In this document: in pieces, positions 8,060-16,755 of the stretch
Layout of the letters: each line of letters begins with the position of its first letter
How positions within the stretch are numbered: position 1 is the stretch's first letter
NCBI RefSeq assembly: GCF_004403945.1
Contig: NZ_SOHM01000018.1
Coordinates: forward strand, 107,409 to 171,408
Length of the DNA stretch: 64,000 nucleotides
Origin: Cryobacterium lactosi
GTDB lineage: Bacteria > Actinomycetota > Actinomycetes > Actinomycetales > Microbacteriaceae
Direction: 5' to 3'
Program-made: the position numbers and the translations under genes
Notes under the pieces: model-generated
What the model was told of the DNA's origin: nothing
Databases searched by the model: none
Seen by the model: the letters and a program-made list of their open reading frames with translations, nothing else

Positions 8060-9946
8060 CTAGGGGGCGAGGTGGTAGCGCAGGCTGGCCAGCTCGGACT
8101 GCAGGGCCGGCGGCACCTTGCCGCCGAACCGGTCGAAGAACTCCTCGGTGAGGTCGCACTCCGCCAGCCAGGAGGCCGGGTCGATCCTGAACAGCTGTTC
8201 GAGAGCCTCCTCGCTCACGTCGAGCCCGCCCACGTTGAGGGAGCCCGCCACCGGCATCCGCCCGATCGGGGTGTCGACGGCATCGACCGAACCCTCAACC
8301 CGGCGGATGATCCACTCGAGCACCCGGGAGTTCTCACCGAACCCGGGCCAGAGGAAGCTGCCGTCCTCGCCCTTGCGGAACCAGTTGACCTGGAAGATCG
8401 CCGGCGCCTTGCTGCCCAGACCCCGGCCGACCTGCAACCAGTGCGCCCAGTAGTCGGCCATGTTGTAGCCGCAGAAGGGCAGCATCGCGAACGGGTCGCG
8501 GCGCAGCTCCCCCACGGTGCCCTCGGCTGCGGCGGTCTTCTCCGACGAGATGGTGGCGCCCATGAACACGCCGTGCTTCCAGGAGCGGGCCTCGGCGACC
8601 AGCGGCACGTTGGTGGCGCGGCGGCCGCCGAACATGATCGCGTCGATCGGCACGCCGCCCACGGCCTCCCACTCGGCGGCGATCGATGGGCACTGCGCCG
8701 CCGGCACGGTGAACCGCGAGTTGGGGTGCGCAGCGGGCCGGCCGCTGTCGGGGGTCCAGGAGTTGCCCTCCCAGTCGGTCAGGTGCGCGGGCGGGGTGTC
8801 GGTCAGGCCCTCCCACCAGACGTCGCCGTCGTCGCGGAGGGCGACGTTGGTGAAGATGGTGTTGCCCCATACCGTCTGCACGGCGGTGGGGTTGGTGGTC
8901 TCGCCGGTGCCGGGGGCCACGCCGAAGAACCCGGCCTCCGGGTTGATCGCCCAGAGCCGTCCGTCGTCGCCGGGCCGCAGCCAGGCGATGTCGTCGCCGA
9001 TGGTCTCCACCTTCCAACCGGGGATGGTGGGCTGCAGCATCGACAGGTTCGTCTTGCCACAGGCCGACGGGAACGCGGCGGCCACGTGGTACGTGCCGCC
9101 CTCGGGTGAGGTGACCTTGATCAGCAGCATGTGCTCGGCCAGCCAGCCCTCGTCGCGGGCCATCACCGAGGCGATCCGCAGCGCGAACGACTTCTTCGAC
9201 AGCAACGCATTGCCGCCGTAGCCCGAGCCGAACGACCAGACCTCCCGGTCTTCGGGGAACTGCACAATGTACTTGGTGTCGTTGCTGGGCCAAGTGACGT
9301 CGGCGCGGGCCGAGCCCTGCACATCCACGAGCGGGAACCCCACGCTGTGCACGGTGCGCACCCACGGCGTGCCGGACTCGATCAGGCGCAGCACGGCCTG
9401 GCCCATCCGGGTCATGATGCCCATGTTCAGAACCACGTAGGGCGAGTCGGTGATCTCCACGCCGAGCTGCGAGATGGGGCCAGCAAGCGGGCCCATCGAG
9501 AACGGAACGACGTACATCGTGCGACCGCGCATGCTGCCGGCGAAGACGCTGTTGAGTTCGGCGCGCATCTGGGCGGGCTCGGCCCAGTTGTTGGTGGGGC
9601 CGGCGTCCTCGCGCAGCGTTGAGGAGATGAAGGTGCGGTCCTCCACCCGCGCCACATCACTGGGGCTGGTGCGGGCGAGGAAGCTGTTCGGCCGCCACTC
9701 CGGGTTGAGCCGGATGAGCTTGCCCTCGGCGACGAGCTGCTTGGAGAGCTGGTCGGCCTCCTGCGCGGTGCCGCTGCACCAGACGATCGCGTCGGGCCGG
9801 GTGAGCCTGGCCACCTCATCGACCCAGGCCTGCAGGGCGGGGTCGGTGGTGCCGGTGGGCGCGCCGTAGGTGGTGGCCGCCGTGGTTTCACTCGAGTGGG
9901 CGGCGTGGGCCCGGATGTCGCTGCGAACGGGGTGGGTGACGGTCAT
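8060..9946 (-). CDS. pckG: Phosphoenolpyruvate carboxykinase (GTP)
   Basis: This enzyme converts oxaloacetate plus GTP to PEP, CO2 and GDP, the entry step of gluconeogenesis. The 628-residue length fits the GTP class. Visible marks are the phosphate-binding loop with catalytic Cys ([14 protein letters not shown]), the kinase-2-type [10 protein letters not shown], and the PEPCK signature areas NMGIMTRMG and [16 protein letters not shown]. The ATG at 9946 is chosen because GAGGAAGG sits 8-9 nt upstream; a GTG 30 nt further up would put that site inside the gene. It is transcribed away from the ScfR/RamB-like regulator at 10127, a layout that makes local control of gluconeogenesis by that regulator plausible but unproven. 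Confidence 0.97.
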   Translation of the reverse strand: MTVTHPVRSDIRAHAAHSSETTAATTYGAPTGTTDPALQAWVDEVARLTRPDAIVWCSGTAQEADQLSKQLVAEGKLIRLNPEWRPNSFLARTSPSDVARVEDRTFISSTLREDAGPTNNWAEPAQMRAELNSVFAGSMRGRTMYVVPFSMGPLAGPISQLGVEITDSPYVVLNMGIMTRMGQAVLRLIESGTPWVRTVHSVGFPLVDVQGSARADVTWPSNDTKYIVQFPEDREVWSFGSGYGGNALLSKKSFALRIASVMARDEGWLAEHMLLIKVTSPEGGTYHVAAAFPSACGKTNLSMLQPTIPGWKVETIGDDIAWLRPGDDGRLWAINPEAGFFGVAPGTGETTNPTAVQTVWGNTIFTNVALRDDGDVWWEGLTDTPPAHLTDWEGNSWTPDSGRPAAHPNSRFTVPAAQCPSIAAEWEAVGGVPIDAIMFGGRRATNVPLVAEARSWKHGVFMGATISSEKTAAAEGTVGELRRDPFAMLPFCGYNMADYWAHWLQVGRGLGSKAPAIFQVNWFRKGEDGSFLWPGFGENSRVLEWIIRRVEGSVDAVDTPIGRMPVAGSLNVGGLDVSEEALEQLFRIDPASWLAECDLTEEFFDRFGGKVPPALQSELASLRYHLAP

Positions 9947-10087
9947 TGTCTGGCCTTCCTCAGATGCGTGATTCACTGGGCAAAGTACTCCCGGACGGCT
10001 GCCGCGGTGAGTAGAACAAGGGCAGGAACGCTAATTTCGTCCTGTTCATTAAGAATGCGACCGGATTCGGTGCAGAAACGGAAAAAC

Positions 10088-10105
10088 CCGTGTTAAGAAA
10101 CACGG
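10088..10105. promoter_or_regulatory. Inverted repeat, candidate operator in the pckG/regulator intergenic region
   Basis: CCGTGTT-AAGA-AACACGG is a perfect 7-bp inverted repeat. With one bulged C it extends outward to AA(G)AACC/GGTTCTT. It covers the -35 position implied by the -10 at 10115-10120, so a bound protein would block transcription of the regulator gene. Autoregulation is inference. Confidence 0.55.
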
Positions 10106-10114
10106 TTCTTTACG

Positions 10115-10120
10115 TATGCT
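10115..10120 (+). promoter_or_regulatory. Candidate -10 of the ScfR/RamB-like regulator
   Basis: TATGCT ends 6 nt before ATG 10127, putting +1 on the A of the start codon. AAGGA touches the ATG without spacing and cannot work as a normal ribosome-binding site. Confidence 0.6.
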
Positions 10121-10126
10121 TAAGGA

Positions 10127-11569
10127 ATGCCAACGCCGGCCTCCGACCTCGTCACCCTGGGTCATCGCATCCGTCACTTTCGCAGCGAGCGCGCTCTGAC
10201 GCTCGATCAGCTCGGTGAGCAGGTAGGCCTGGCGGCCAGCCAGCTTTCGCTGATCGAGAACGGCCGGCGCGAGCCCAAGCTCTCCACCCTGCAACAGCTG
10301 GCCCAGGCGCTGGGCGTGCCGCTGGCCGACCTGCTCAGCGGGGAGGCGCCGAACACCCGCGCTGCCCTGGAGATCGAGCTGGTCCGGGCGCAGAAGAACC
10401 CGCTCTACGGGGCCCTGGGCCTGCCGCAGGTCAAGATCACCAAGGGCATGCCGTTGCCGGCGATCGAGTCGCTGGTGGGGCTGCACCGCGAGCTGGCCCG
10501 TCGGGCCAGCGAGGCCATCGCCACCCCGGAGGAGGCCCGCCGGGCCAACACCGAGCTGCGCGAGCGGATGCGCGAACGCGGCAACTACATGCCCGACATC
10601 GAAAAACTCGCCGAGGAGCGGGTGCGCGCCTCCGGCCACGTCTCCGGTGCGCTCACCCACCGCGAGGTGAGCGTGATGGCCGAGCAGCTGGGCTTCACCC
10701 TGATCTACGTGAACGACCTGCCGCACTCCACCCGGTCGGTGACCGACCTGGCCAACCACCGCATCTACCTGCCGCCGGCGTCGATTCCCGGCGGGCACGG
10801 GCTGCGCTCGATGGCCTTGCAGGCGATGGGGCACCGCCTGCTCGGCCACGAACGTCCGGCCAGCTACGCCGAGTTCCTCTGGCAACGGCTGGAGATCAAC
10901 TACTTCGCCGCCTGCTGCCTGATGCCGCTGGAGGCCACCCGCAGCTTCCTGCAGACCGCCAAACGCGACCGGGTGCTCTCGGTGGAAGACCTGCGCGACG
11001 CTTTCGGGGTGACGCACGAGGCCGCGGCACTGCGGCTGACCAACCTGGCCACCGCGCACCTGGACATGACCGTGCACTTCCTGCGGGTCTCCGGCGACGG
11101 CGCCCTGCAAAAGGGCTACGAGAATGACGGCCTGCCGCTGCCGGCCGATGTGACCGGCTCGATCGAGGGCCAGCTGGTCTGCAAGCAGTGGAGCGCCCGC
11201 AGCGCGTTCACCCACACGAATCGCACCACCGAGTTCTACCAGTACACCGACACCCCGGCCGGCACATTCTGGTGCGCCACCCAGACCGGCACCACCGCGG
11301 ATGGCGAGTTCTCGATCAGCGTCGGCGCTCCGTTCGCGCAGGCCAAGTGGTTCCGCGGCCGGGAGACCACCCAGCGCACGGTGTCCCGCTGCCCCGACGA
11401 GTCCTGCTGCCGGCGCCCGTCCGGTTCGGTCGCCGCCCGCTGGGCCGGTCAGGCCTGGCCGAGCGCCAGGCTGCACGCGCACGTGCTCTCCCCGCTGCCC
11501 AGCGGCACGTTCCCCGGTGTCGACGACACCGAGGTCTACGAGTTCCTCGAGGCGCACGCCGACCAGTAA
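10127..11569 (+). CDS. XRE-family regulator of the ScfR/RamB (short-chain fatty acyl) type
   Basis: A 480-residue regulator in three parts. First is an N-terminal XRE helix-turn-helix (about residues 8-65, TLDQLGEQVGLAASQLSLIENGRREP). Second is a central ImmA/IrrE-like domain with the HEXXH-type stretch MGHRLLGHERP, followed by NYFAACCLMP. Third is a C-terminal domain rich in Cys (SRCPDESCCRRP) typical of ScfR/RamB/MccR/PrpC-regulator proteins. Relatives sense acyl-CoA status and control acetate, glyoxylate or methylcitrate genes (RamB in Corynebacterium). The position opposite pckG suggests a role in the gluconeogenic switch, which is inference. An inverted repeat over its own promoter suggests autoregulation. 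Confidence 0.9.
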   Translation: MPTPASDLVTLGHRIRHFRSERALTLDQLGEQVGLAASQLSLIENGRREPKLSTLQQLAQALGVPLADLLSGEAPNTRAALEIELVRAQKNPLYGALGLPQVKITKGMPLPAIESLVGLHRELARRASEAIATPEEARRANTELRERMRERGNYMPDIEKLAEERVRASGHVSGALTHREVSVMAEQLGFTLIYVNDLPHSTRSVTDLANHRIYLPPASIPGGHGLRSMALQAMGHRLLGHERPASYAEFLWQRLEINYFAACCLMPLEATRSFLQTAKRDRVLSVEDLRDAFGVTHEAAALRLTNLATAHLDMTVHFLRVSGDGALQKGYENDGLPLPADVTGSIEGQLVCKQWSARSAFTHTNRTTEFYQYTDTPAGTFWCATQTGTTADGEFSISVGAPFAQAKWFRGRETTQRTVSRCPDESCCRRPSGSVAARWAGQAWPSARLHAHVLSPLPSGTFPGVDDTEVYEFLEAHADQ

Positions 11570-11796
11570 TCGGGCGGGAGCGACCGATCGTGGCAGCGAC
11601 GTCACGTGACGGGGTTTCCCGGGCCGGCTCCGCCGTTTCGTTCGCTCGCTCGAGCCGCAGTGCGCGTGGTACTACGACCATCGTGCAATGGCGCAGGCTG
11701 CGGGATCGCCGGATTCTTGAAGGACAGGGACGGCGAGCAGCAGGTTGTCGTTTCCGGATCGGTCGCAATCCAGCGACACTATTGGAAGGAGACACC
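11570..11796 (+). other. Leader region of the two-component operon
   Basis: 227 nt without a gene. It contains the perfect 12-nt palindrome CGTCACGTGACG at 11600-11611 and ends with a strong GGAAGGAG Shine-Dalgarno 5 nt before the ATG at 11797. No clear terminator follows the regulator gene. Confidence 0.5.
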
Positions 11797-12225
11797 ATGA
11801 AACGAATCATTATCGGCACGGTGGCCGCCGCCCTCGTGGCGGTTCCGGCGACGATCGGCTTGTGGGGCAATGCGTCGTTCTCGCAGGAAGTGCCCGTGCG
11901 GGTCCCCGCCTCCGGGCAAGTCGTTGAACCTTCATCGACTCCGAGCAACTCGTCCAGCCCGATTGACGACAACGGCGGCGACACGCCCCGGGACCAGCGC
12001 ATCGAACCCGGCGATGACCGCGACGTGCAGGGAGGCTCCCCCGCGTCGGGCGCACCTTCCGATGGTGCCGATGACAACGGCGGCGATACGCCCCGCGACC
12101 AGCGCATCGAACCCGGTGACGATCATGATGGGTCCGATTCTTCCGGATCCGGCTCGTCGGGATCCGGCTCGTCGAGTGATGACGCAGGCGAGGACGATAA
12201 TGGCGGGCATGGAAGCGATGACTGA
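11797..12225 (+). CDS. Small acidic exported protein with tandem repeats
   Basis: 142 residues, with no family recognised. An N-terminal signal-like segment (MKRIIIGTVAAALVAVPATIG) precedes a low-complexity acidic region. An 18-residue unit beginning DDNGGDTPRDQRIEPGDD occurs twice (residues 57-74 and 92-109). A Ser/Gly tract and a final Asp/Gly/Asn-rich tail follow. Alternating Asp and Gly suggests metal-ion binding, for example calcium, but there is no defined EF-hand. The ATG has GGAAGGAG upstream. The stop abuts the GTG of the histidine kinase gene at 12226, so the three genes form one operon. The protein may feed the kinase sensor or be an envelope component it watches (inference). Confidence 0.75.
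   Translation: MKRIIIGTVAAALVAVPATIGLWGNASFSQEVPVRVPASGQVVEPSSTPSNSSSPIDDNGGDTPRDQRIEPGDDRDVQGGSPASGAPSDGADDNGGDTPRDQRIEPGDDHDGSDSSGSGSSGSGSSSDDAGEDDNGGHGSDD
11965..12123 (+). repeat. Duplicated 54-nt coding repeat
   Basis: Copies at 11965-12018 and 12070-12123 encode the same 18 residues with several synonymous differences. Selection has therefore kept the protein sequence while the DNA drifted. Confidence 0.85.
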
Positions 12226-13653
12226 GTGACCACCCCCGCGGATGCCACCGCCTCGACCGGCCGCGTGCCCCTCGAGGTCGATGGCGTGCCGTGGGTCATG
12301 GTCGCCGACGGCGCCCCGACAGGGATCGTTGGCGCACAGCCTCCGGTGCGCACCCGAGGCGTGGTGCTTCGTCTTTCCCTTGCCTTGGTGGCGGCACTCA
12401 TCGTGGTGGCTGTCCTCGGAGCACTTGCCGCTCAGCTTCTCGCCGAACGGCAGTCTGTGAATGACGCCGCGAACAGGGCCGATATTCTCGCTCAGGCAGT
12501 GATCCAGCCCGCCCTGTCGAACCAGCTTGTTGATGGTGATCCCGACGCTGTCGCCGCACTGGATGCGCTCATTCGTGACCGTGTGCTGGGCTCGGAAATC
12601 GTGCGCGTCAAGCTCTGGCGGCCCGACGGCCTGGTGGTCTACGCCGACGAGCCACAGTTGATCGGGCGCACATTCCCGCTCAGCGAGAATCAGCAAGAGG
12701 CTCTGGCTGCCCCTCAGGTGCGGGCCGAGGTCTCAGACCTGTCCGGGTCGGAGAACCAGTTCGAGACTGGTGGCCGGTTGCTTGAGGTATACCGGCCGGT
12801 GTGGGCTCCCGACGGTCGCGAACTCCTGTTCGAGCTCTACTCTCCCTATGCGCCCGTCGCGGCTCGATCGGCCGAGCTGTGGCGGGGGTTTGCCGGAGTG
12901 ACGATCAGCAGCCTGCTCCTGTTCGCGGCCCTCGCGGCGCCAATCGTGTGGCGTTTGTTGAAGCGGGCCCGCGCTGTTGACCGTGAGCGAGCGGCCCTTC
13001 TGCAGCACACCGTCGATGCCTCTGACGCCGAGCGGCGGAGAATCGCCGCGACCCTGCACGACGGACCTGTCCAGGAGCTGGTCGCAACCGCATTCGCCGC
13101 AGAAGGCGTGGCGGCCGGTGCCGCGGCGGCGGGTGAGACGGACGTGGCCTCCTCGGTACGCGGTGTTGCCGCTGCAGTCCGGGGGAACATCCGCGTGCTG
13201 CGCTCGCTGCTGGTGGACATCTACCCTGCGAGCCTTGCCGCAGCCGGCCTCCCCCAGGCCTTACTCGACCTCGCCGATACCGTTCGCGGGCGGGGCGTCG
13301 ATGTGCAGATCGGTCTTGCCCCGGACCTGCGAGATCTCACTGACCTTGAACGACGGCTGGTGTACCGGGTCGCGCAGGAGTGCGTGCGCAATTCCGCTAC
13401 CCACGCAGCACCCTGCAGTGTCGTGCTGACGTTGAGAGCCGAGGCCGACACCGTTGTACTCGACGTGGCCGATGACGGTCCAGGTTTCGAGCCGGACTCC
13501 CTGCAGAGCCGACCGCTGGGCCACTTCGGCACGCAAGTGCTGGCCGACCTCGTCGAAGATGCCGGGGCGAGGCTGCTTCTGGCGACTGCGCCCGGTAAGG
13601 GAACGACCTGGCGACTGATTGTGCCTCCAACCGAACATGTGGCCGGCTCGTGA
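12226..13653 (+). CDS. Sensor histidine kinase, NarL/LiaS type (HisKA_3)
   Basis: 475 residues. A cytoplasmic N-terminal arm of about 45 residues leads to TM1 (LRLSLALVAALIVVAVLGAL). An extracytoplasmic sensor covers about residues 70-220 and contains a PAS/Cache-like stretch (VRVKLWRPDGLVVYAD). TM2 follows (VTISSLLLFAALAAPIVW). The HisKA_3 domain has the phospho-acceptor His278 in RRRIAATLHDGPVQE, and a HATPase_c domain carries VADDGPGFEP and a C-terminal GKGTTWRL. It should phosphorylate the response regulator at 13650, whose GTG overlaps this stop by 4 nt (translational coupling). The ligand is unknown. Confidence 0.93.
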   Translation: MTTPADATASTGRVPLEVDGVPWVMVADGAPTGIVGAQPPVRTRGVVLRLSLALVAALIVVAVLGALAAQLLAERQSVNDAANRADILAQAVIQPALSNQLVDGDPDAVAALDALIRDRVLGSEIVRVKLWRPDGLVVYADEPQLIGRTFPLSENQQEALAAPQVRAEVSDLSGSENQFETGGRLLEVYRPVWAPDGRELLFELYSPYAPVAARSAELWRGFAGVTISSLLLFAALAAPIVWRLLKRARAVDRERAALLQHTVDASDAERRRIAATLHDGPVQELVATAFAAEGVAAGAAAAGETDVASSVRGVAAAVRGNIRVLRSLLVDIYPASLAAAGLPQALLDLADTVRGRGVDVQIGLAPDLRDLTDLERRLVYRVAQECVRNSATHAAPCSVVLTLRAEADTVVLDVADDGPGFEPDSLQSRPLGHFGTQVLADLVEDAGARLLLATAPGKGTTWRLIVPPTEHVAGS

Positions 13654-14273
13654 TCCGTGTGCTCGTGGTCGACGACCATGCCATGGTCCGCGCGGGGCTG
13701 ATCGCTGTGCTCGCCGCCGACGGCGACATCGAAGTCGTCGCTCAAGCAGCCGATGGCCGTGCCGCCGTGACCGAGGCCATCGCAACGACCCCCGATGTCG
13801 TGCTGATGGACTTGTCGATGCCGGTCGTCGATGGTGTGGAGGCCACTCGACAGGTGATCGCACAGGTCCCGTCAACGCGGATCGTTGTGCTGACATCCTT
13901 CGCCGACCACGATCGGGTCCGGCGAGCGCTCGATGCCGGCGCGGTCGGCTATCAATTGAAGGATGCCGAGCCGGACACGTTGCGGGACGCGGTGCGAGCC
14001 GCTGCCGGCGGGAACGTGCCCCTGGACCCACGCGTGGCGGGCGCCCTACTGCCACGCGCCGCCCACCACGCTGATGCTCTCAGCCCGCGCGAACGTGAGG
14101 TGCTTCTCCTGGTCACCGACGGGCTGGCCAACAAACAAATCGCGCGAGCGCTGGGCATCACCGAACGCACCGTCAAAGCCCACCTCGGCAGCGTCTACCG
14201 GCACATCGGTGTCGCCGATCGCACGAGCGCAGCGATGTGGGCGCGAGATCACCTCGACTCCAGCCCGCACTAG
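13650..14273 (+). CDS. Response regulator, NarL/FixJ family
   Basis: 207 residues. The receiver domain has the acidic pair [11 protein letters not shown] near the start and phospho-acceptor Asp54 in [13 protein letters not shown] conserved Thr (VVLTSF) and Lys (YQLKDAEP) follow. The C-terminal LuxR-type helix-turn-helix reads [20 protein letters not shown] and [16 protein letters not shown]. It is the cognate partner of the kinase just upstream, with a 4-nt GTGA overlap. Targets are unknown; in many LiaRS/VraSR-like systems they include the operon itself and envelope-stress genes. Confidence 0.95.
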   Translation: MIRVLVVDDHAMVRAGLIAVLAADGDIEVVAQAADGRAAVTEAIATTPDVVLMDLSMPVVDGVEATRQVIAQVPSTRIVVLTSFADHDRVRRALDAGAVGYQLKDAEPDTLRDAVRAAAGGNVPLDPRVAGALLPRAAHHADALSPREREVLLLVTDGLANKQIARALGITERTVKAHLGSVYRHIGVADRTSAAMWARDHLDSSPH

Positions 14274-14372
14274 CGCCTCACGACGGTATTCGTCTGCGCG
14301 GCAGTGCCGAATCCGCCGAGGCATGAAGGTCCCCGAGCGGCTATCGTGAACAGACGACATTGGGGGGACGCC

Positions 14373-16718
14373 ATGGGGGTGAGAACACCTGCGCGGCAGC
14401 GCGACCAGGCACGGCCGGTTGGGCGGTGGGACTCGTGGCCGATCTGGATCATGGCCCTCCTGCTGGTGATGTTCTTTGCGGCCATCATGCTCCGAAGCGA
14501 CGCGGAGTTCAGCCCGCTGGTGGACGGCTGGCTGGGGTTGCTCGCCATGGTGGTTCCAGTTGTCGTGTGTCTGAGGGCACTCCGTCGCACCCGGTTTCGC
14601 CAGCTGGAACTGGTGCTCGCCGCGGCAGCGGTGACCTCCTGGGCAGTCGGAAACATCTACTTCGTGCTCGCGGCGGGCTTCAGTGTGACGCTGCCCTATC
14701 CGTCCCTGGCCGACGTGGGGTTCCTCAGCTTCTACCCCCTGATGCTGGCTTCGCTGGTGGTGATGGTGAGCCGGAAAGCGCGGGACATGGCCTGGCCTGT
14801 AGTCCTGGACGGCGCTCTGGGCAGCGTCGCCGCCGCGGCCGTGCTGACGGTGCTGCTCAATCCCATCTTGGGCCCCGTCGCCGACCGGCCTCTGTCGCTG
14901 GCCACCGCGGTCGCGGTTGCCTATCCCCTGGGCGACCTGCTTCTTGTGGCCGCCTTCGTCGGGATCGGGGCGTCCCAGGGACGGAACGCGGGTGCAAGGT
15001 GGCTGCTGCTTGTGTTCGGCCTGATGACGTTTGCCGCCACCGATGTCGCCTACGCCCTGCTGGAGCTCACGGACCTGTATCTGGTGGGCACTCCCCTCGA
15101 CATGGGCTGGGCCGTCGGCCTCGCCTTCCTCGCGTGGTGGATCGACGGGTCGGCCCGCACGGTCAAGACCCGAGCCGACCCCGCGTGGTCGATTCCCGCC
15201 CAGACCGTGCCGGTGTTGGCCACGGCCGCGGCGTTGGGCGTGCTGGTCCTGGCCAGCGAAGTGGAGATCCCGCCGCTTGCGGTGGGGCTGGCCAGCCTGA
15301 CGCTGGTGCTGGCGGCTGTTCCCCTGGTCTTCCGGCAGCGGATCCGGCTCGCGGACATGCGCCGCCAGGCCATGACCGACGAACTCACCGGCCTGCCCAA
15401 CCGGCGGGCGCTGTACGCCGAGGTGCCTGCCCGGCTGGCCGCCGACCGGGATCGCCACAGCGCGCTGCTGGTGCTGGACCTCGACAAGTTCAAGGAGGTC
15501 AACGACAGCCTCGGTCACGACGTCGGCGACGGCCTGCTCAGGCAGGTCACCGATCGTCTGTCGGTGCAACTGCGCCACACGGATCTGCTGGCCCGGCTGG
15601 GCGGCGACGAGTTCGCCATCCACCTCGACGGATGTGATGTCGGCGAGGCCGAGAGTGTGGCCGTGAAGTTGCGCGCGGCACTGACCGAGCCGTTCACCCT
15701 GGCGGGCATCGCCCTGCAGGCCAGCGCCAGCATCGGGATCGCACTGTTCCCTTCGCAGGGCCAGGACCTGACAGTTCTGCTGCGCAAGGCCGACATGGCC
15801 ATGTACCGGGCGAAGTCCACGCGCACCGGGCACCACGTGTACGTCGACGATGACAGCCACGGCGATGAGCGGTTGCGCACCCTGGCGGAGCTGCGCACGG
15901 CTCTGCACGAGGACCAGTTACTGCTGCACTACCAGCCCAAGATCGACCTCGCCACCGACACCGTCTGCGGTGTGGAGGCCCTCGTGCGGTGGAACCACCC
16001 GGTACGGGGCTTGCTCTACCCGGATGCGTTCCTCGGGCTCGTCGAGGAGGCCGGGCTGATGCCGGCGTTGACTCACATCGTGTTCGAGAAGGCCCTGGCC
16101 CAGGCCGAGGCCTGGCAGGAAGACGGCCGCGAGCTGTCCATGGCCGTCAATCTGTCGGCAAGCTCTCTCGTCGACGTCGACCTGCCCGACCGGATCGGTG
16201 ACATGGTCGAGGCGCGCGGGCTGGCGCCATCCGTTCTCGTGCTCGAGATCACCGAAGACTTCCTGATGGCAGACCGGGACCGGGCACATGCCATCCTCAC
16301 CAGGCTGCGGGCCCTGGGCGTTCGGATCGCCGTTGACGATTTCGGCACCGGCTACAGTTCGCTGGCGTATCTGCGGGATCTGCCCATCGACGAGCTGAAG
16401 CTGGATAAGTCGTTCGTGATGCCGATGGCCGACGATCCGCGCGCGGCCGCGCTGGTGGCTTCAACCATCGCCCTCGCGCACAGTCTCGGCCTGCGGATGG
16501 TCGCCGAAGGAGTCGAGAACAGCGTCGCGTACGCCGAGCTCGCCGGCTATGGCTGCGACATGGCGCAGGGCTTCTATATGTCTCGGCCGGTCCCGGCGGC
16601 GGAGCTGGACGCCTGGCTGGCGAAGCGCGAGTCGGCCATCGGGCTGCGCCAACCGGTGGCATTCAGCTCAGCACCCGGCGCCATCCACTTGCGAACTGGA
16701 AAGTGGATGCTAGATTGA
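14373..16718 (+). CDS. Membrane diguanylate cyclase/phosphodiesterase (GGDEF-EAL)
   Basis: About 781 residues. The first 305 or so form a sensor of eight or more TM helices. A GGDEF domain follows with the active-site motif GGDEF intact and an RxxD inhibitory site (RHTD) exactly five residues before it. The EAL domain has EALVRWNHP, EITEDFL and DDFGTGYSSLAYLRDLPIDE, with the usual catalytic residues. Both making and breaking cyclic-di-GMP look possible, with product inhibition of the cyclase. ATG 14373 is chosen because GGGGGG lies 5 nt upstream; an upstream in-frame GTG at 14346 lacks a ribosome site. A candidate -10 (TATCGT, 14342-14347) precedes it. The integral membrane sensor suggests a membrane signal, not identified. 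Confidence 0.93.
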   Translation: MGVRTPARQRDQARPVGRWDSWPIWIMALLLVMFFAAIMLRSDAEFSPLVDGWLGLLAMVVPVVVCLRALRRTRFRQLELVLAAAAVTSWAVGNIYFVLAAGFSVTLPYPSLADVGFLSFYPLMLASLVVMVSRKARDMAWPVVLDGALGSVAAAAVLTVLLNPILGPVADRPLSLATAVAVAYPLGDLLLVAAFVGIGASQGRNAGARWLLLVFGLMTFAATDVAYALLELTDLYLVGTPLDMGWAVGLAFLAWWIDGSARTVKTRADPAWSIPAQTVPVLATAAALGVLVLASEVEIPPLAVGLASLTLVLAAVPLVFRQRIRLADMRRQAMTDELTGLPNRRALYAEVPARLAADRDRHSALLVLDLDKFKEVNDSLGHDVGDGLLRQVTDRLSVQLRHTDLLARLGGDEFAIHLDGCDVGEAESVAVKLRAALTEPFTLAGIALQASASIGIALFPSQGQDLTVLLRKADMAMYRAKSTRTGHHVYVDDDSHGDERLRTLAELRTALHEDQLLLHYQPKIDLATDTVCGVEALVRWNHPVRGLLYPDAFLGLVEEAGLMPALTHIVFEKALAQAEAWQEDGRELSMAVNLSASSLVDVDLPDRIGDMVEARGLAPSVLVLEITEDFLMADRDRAHAILTRLRALGVRIAVDDFGTGYSSLAYLRDLPIDELKLDKSFVMPMADDPRAAALVASTIALAHSLGLRMVAEGVENSVAYAELAGYGCDMAQGFYMSRPVPAAELDAWLAKRESAIGLRQPVAFSSAPGAIHLRTGKWMLD

Positions 16719-16755
16719 CAGTGCGGCGAAGATAGCCGCGGCAATCGGGGGATTC

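Noticed and set aside
9947..9976. Upstream GTG start for pckG
   Set aside because: It would place the well-spaced GAGGAAGG inside the coding region.
11600..11611. Perfect palindrome CGTCACGTGACG as a specific operator
   Set aside because: Twelve-nt GC-rich palindromes are expected by chance in 64 kb of such DNA; nothing else supports it.
14304..14372. Longer N-terminus for the GGDEF-EAL protein
   Set aside because: Upstream ATG/GTG codons lack a ribosome site and would lie before or within the predicted promoter at 14342.
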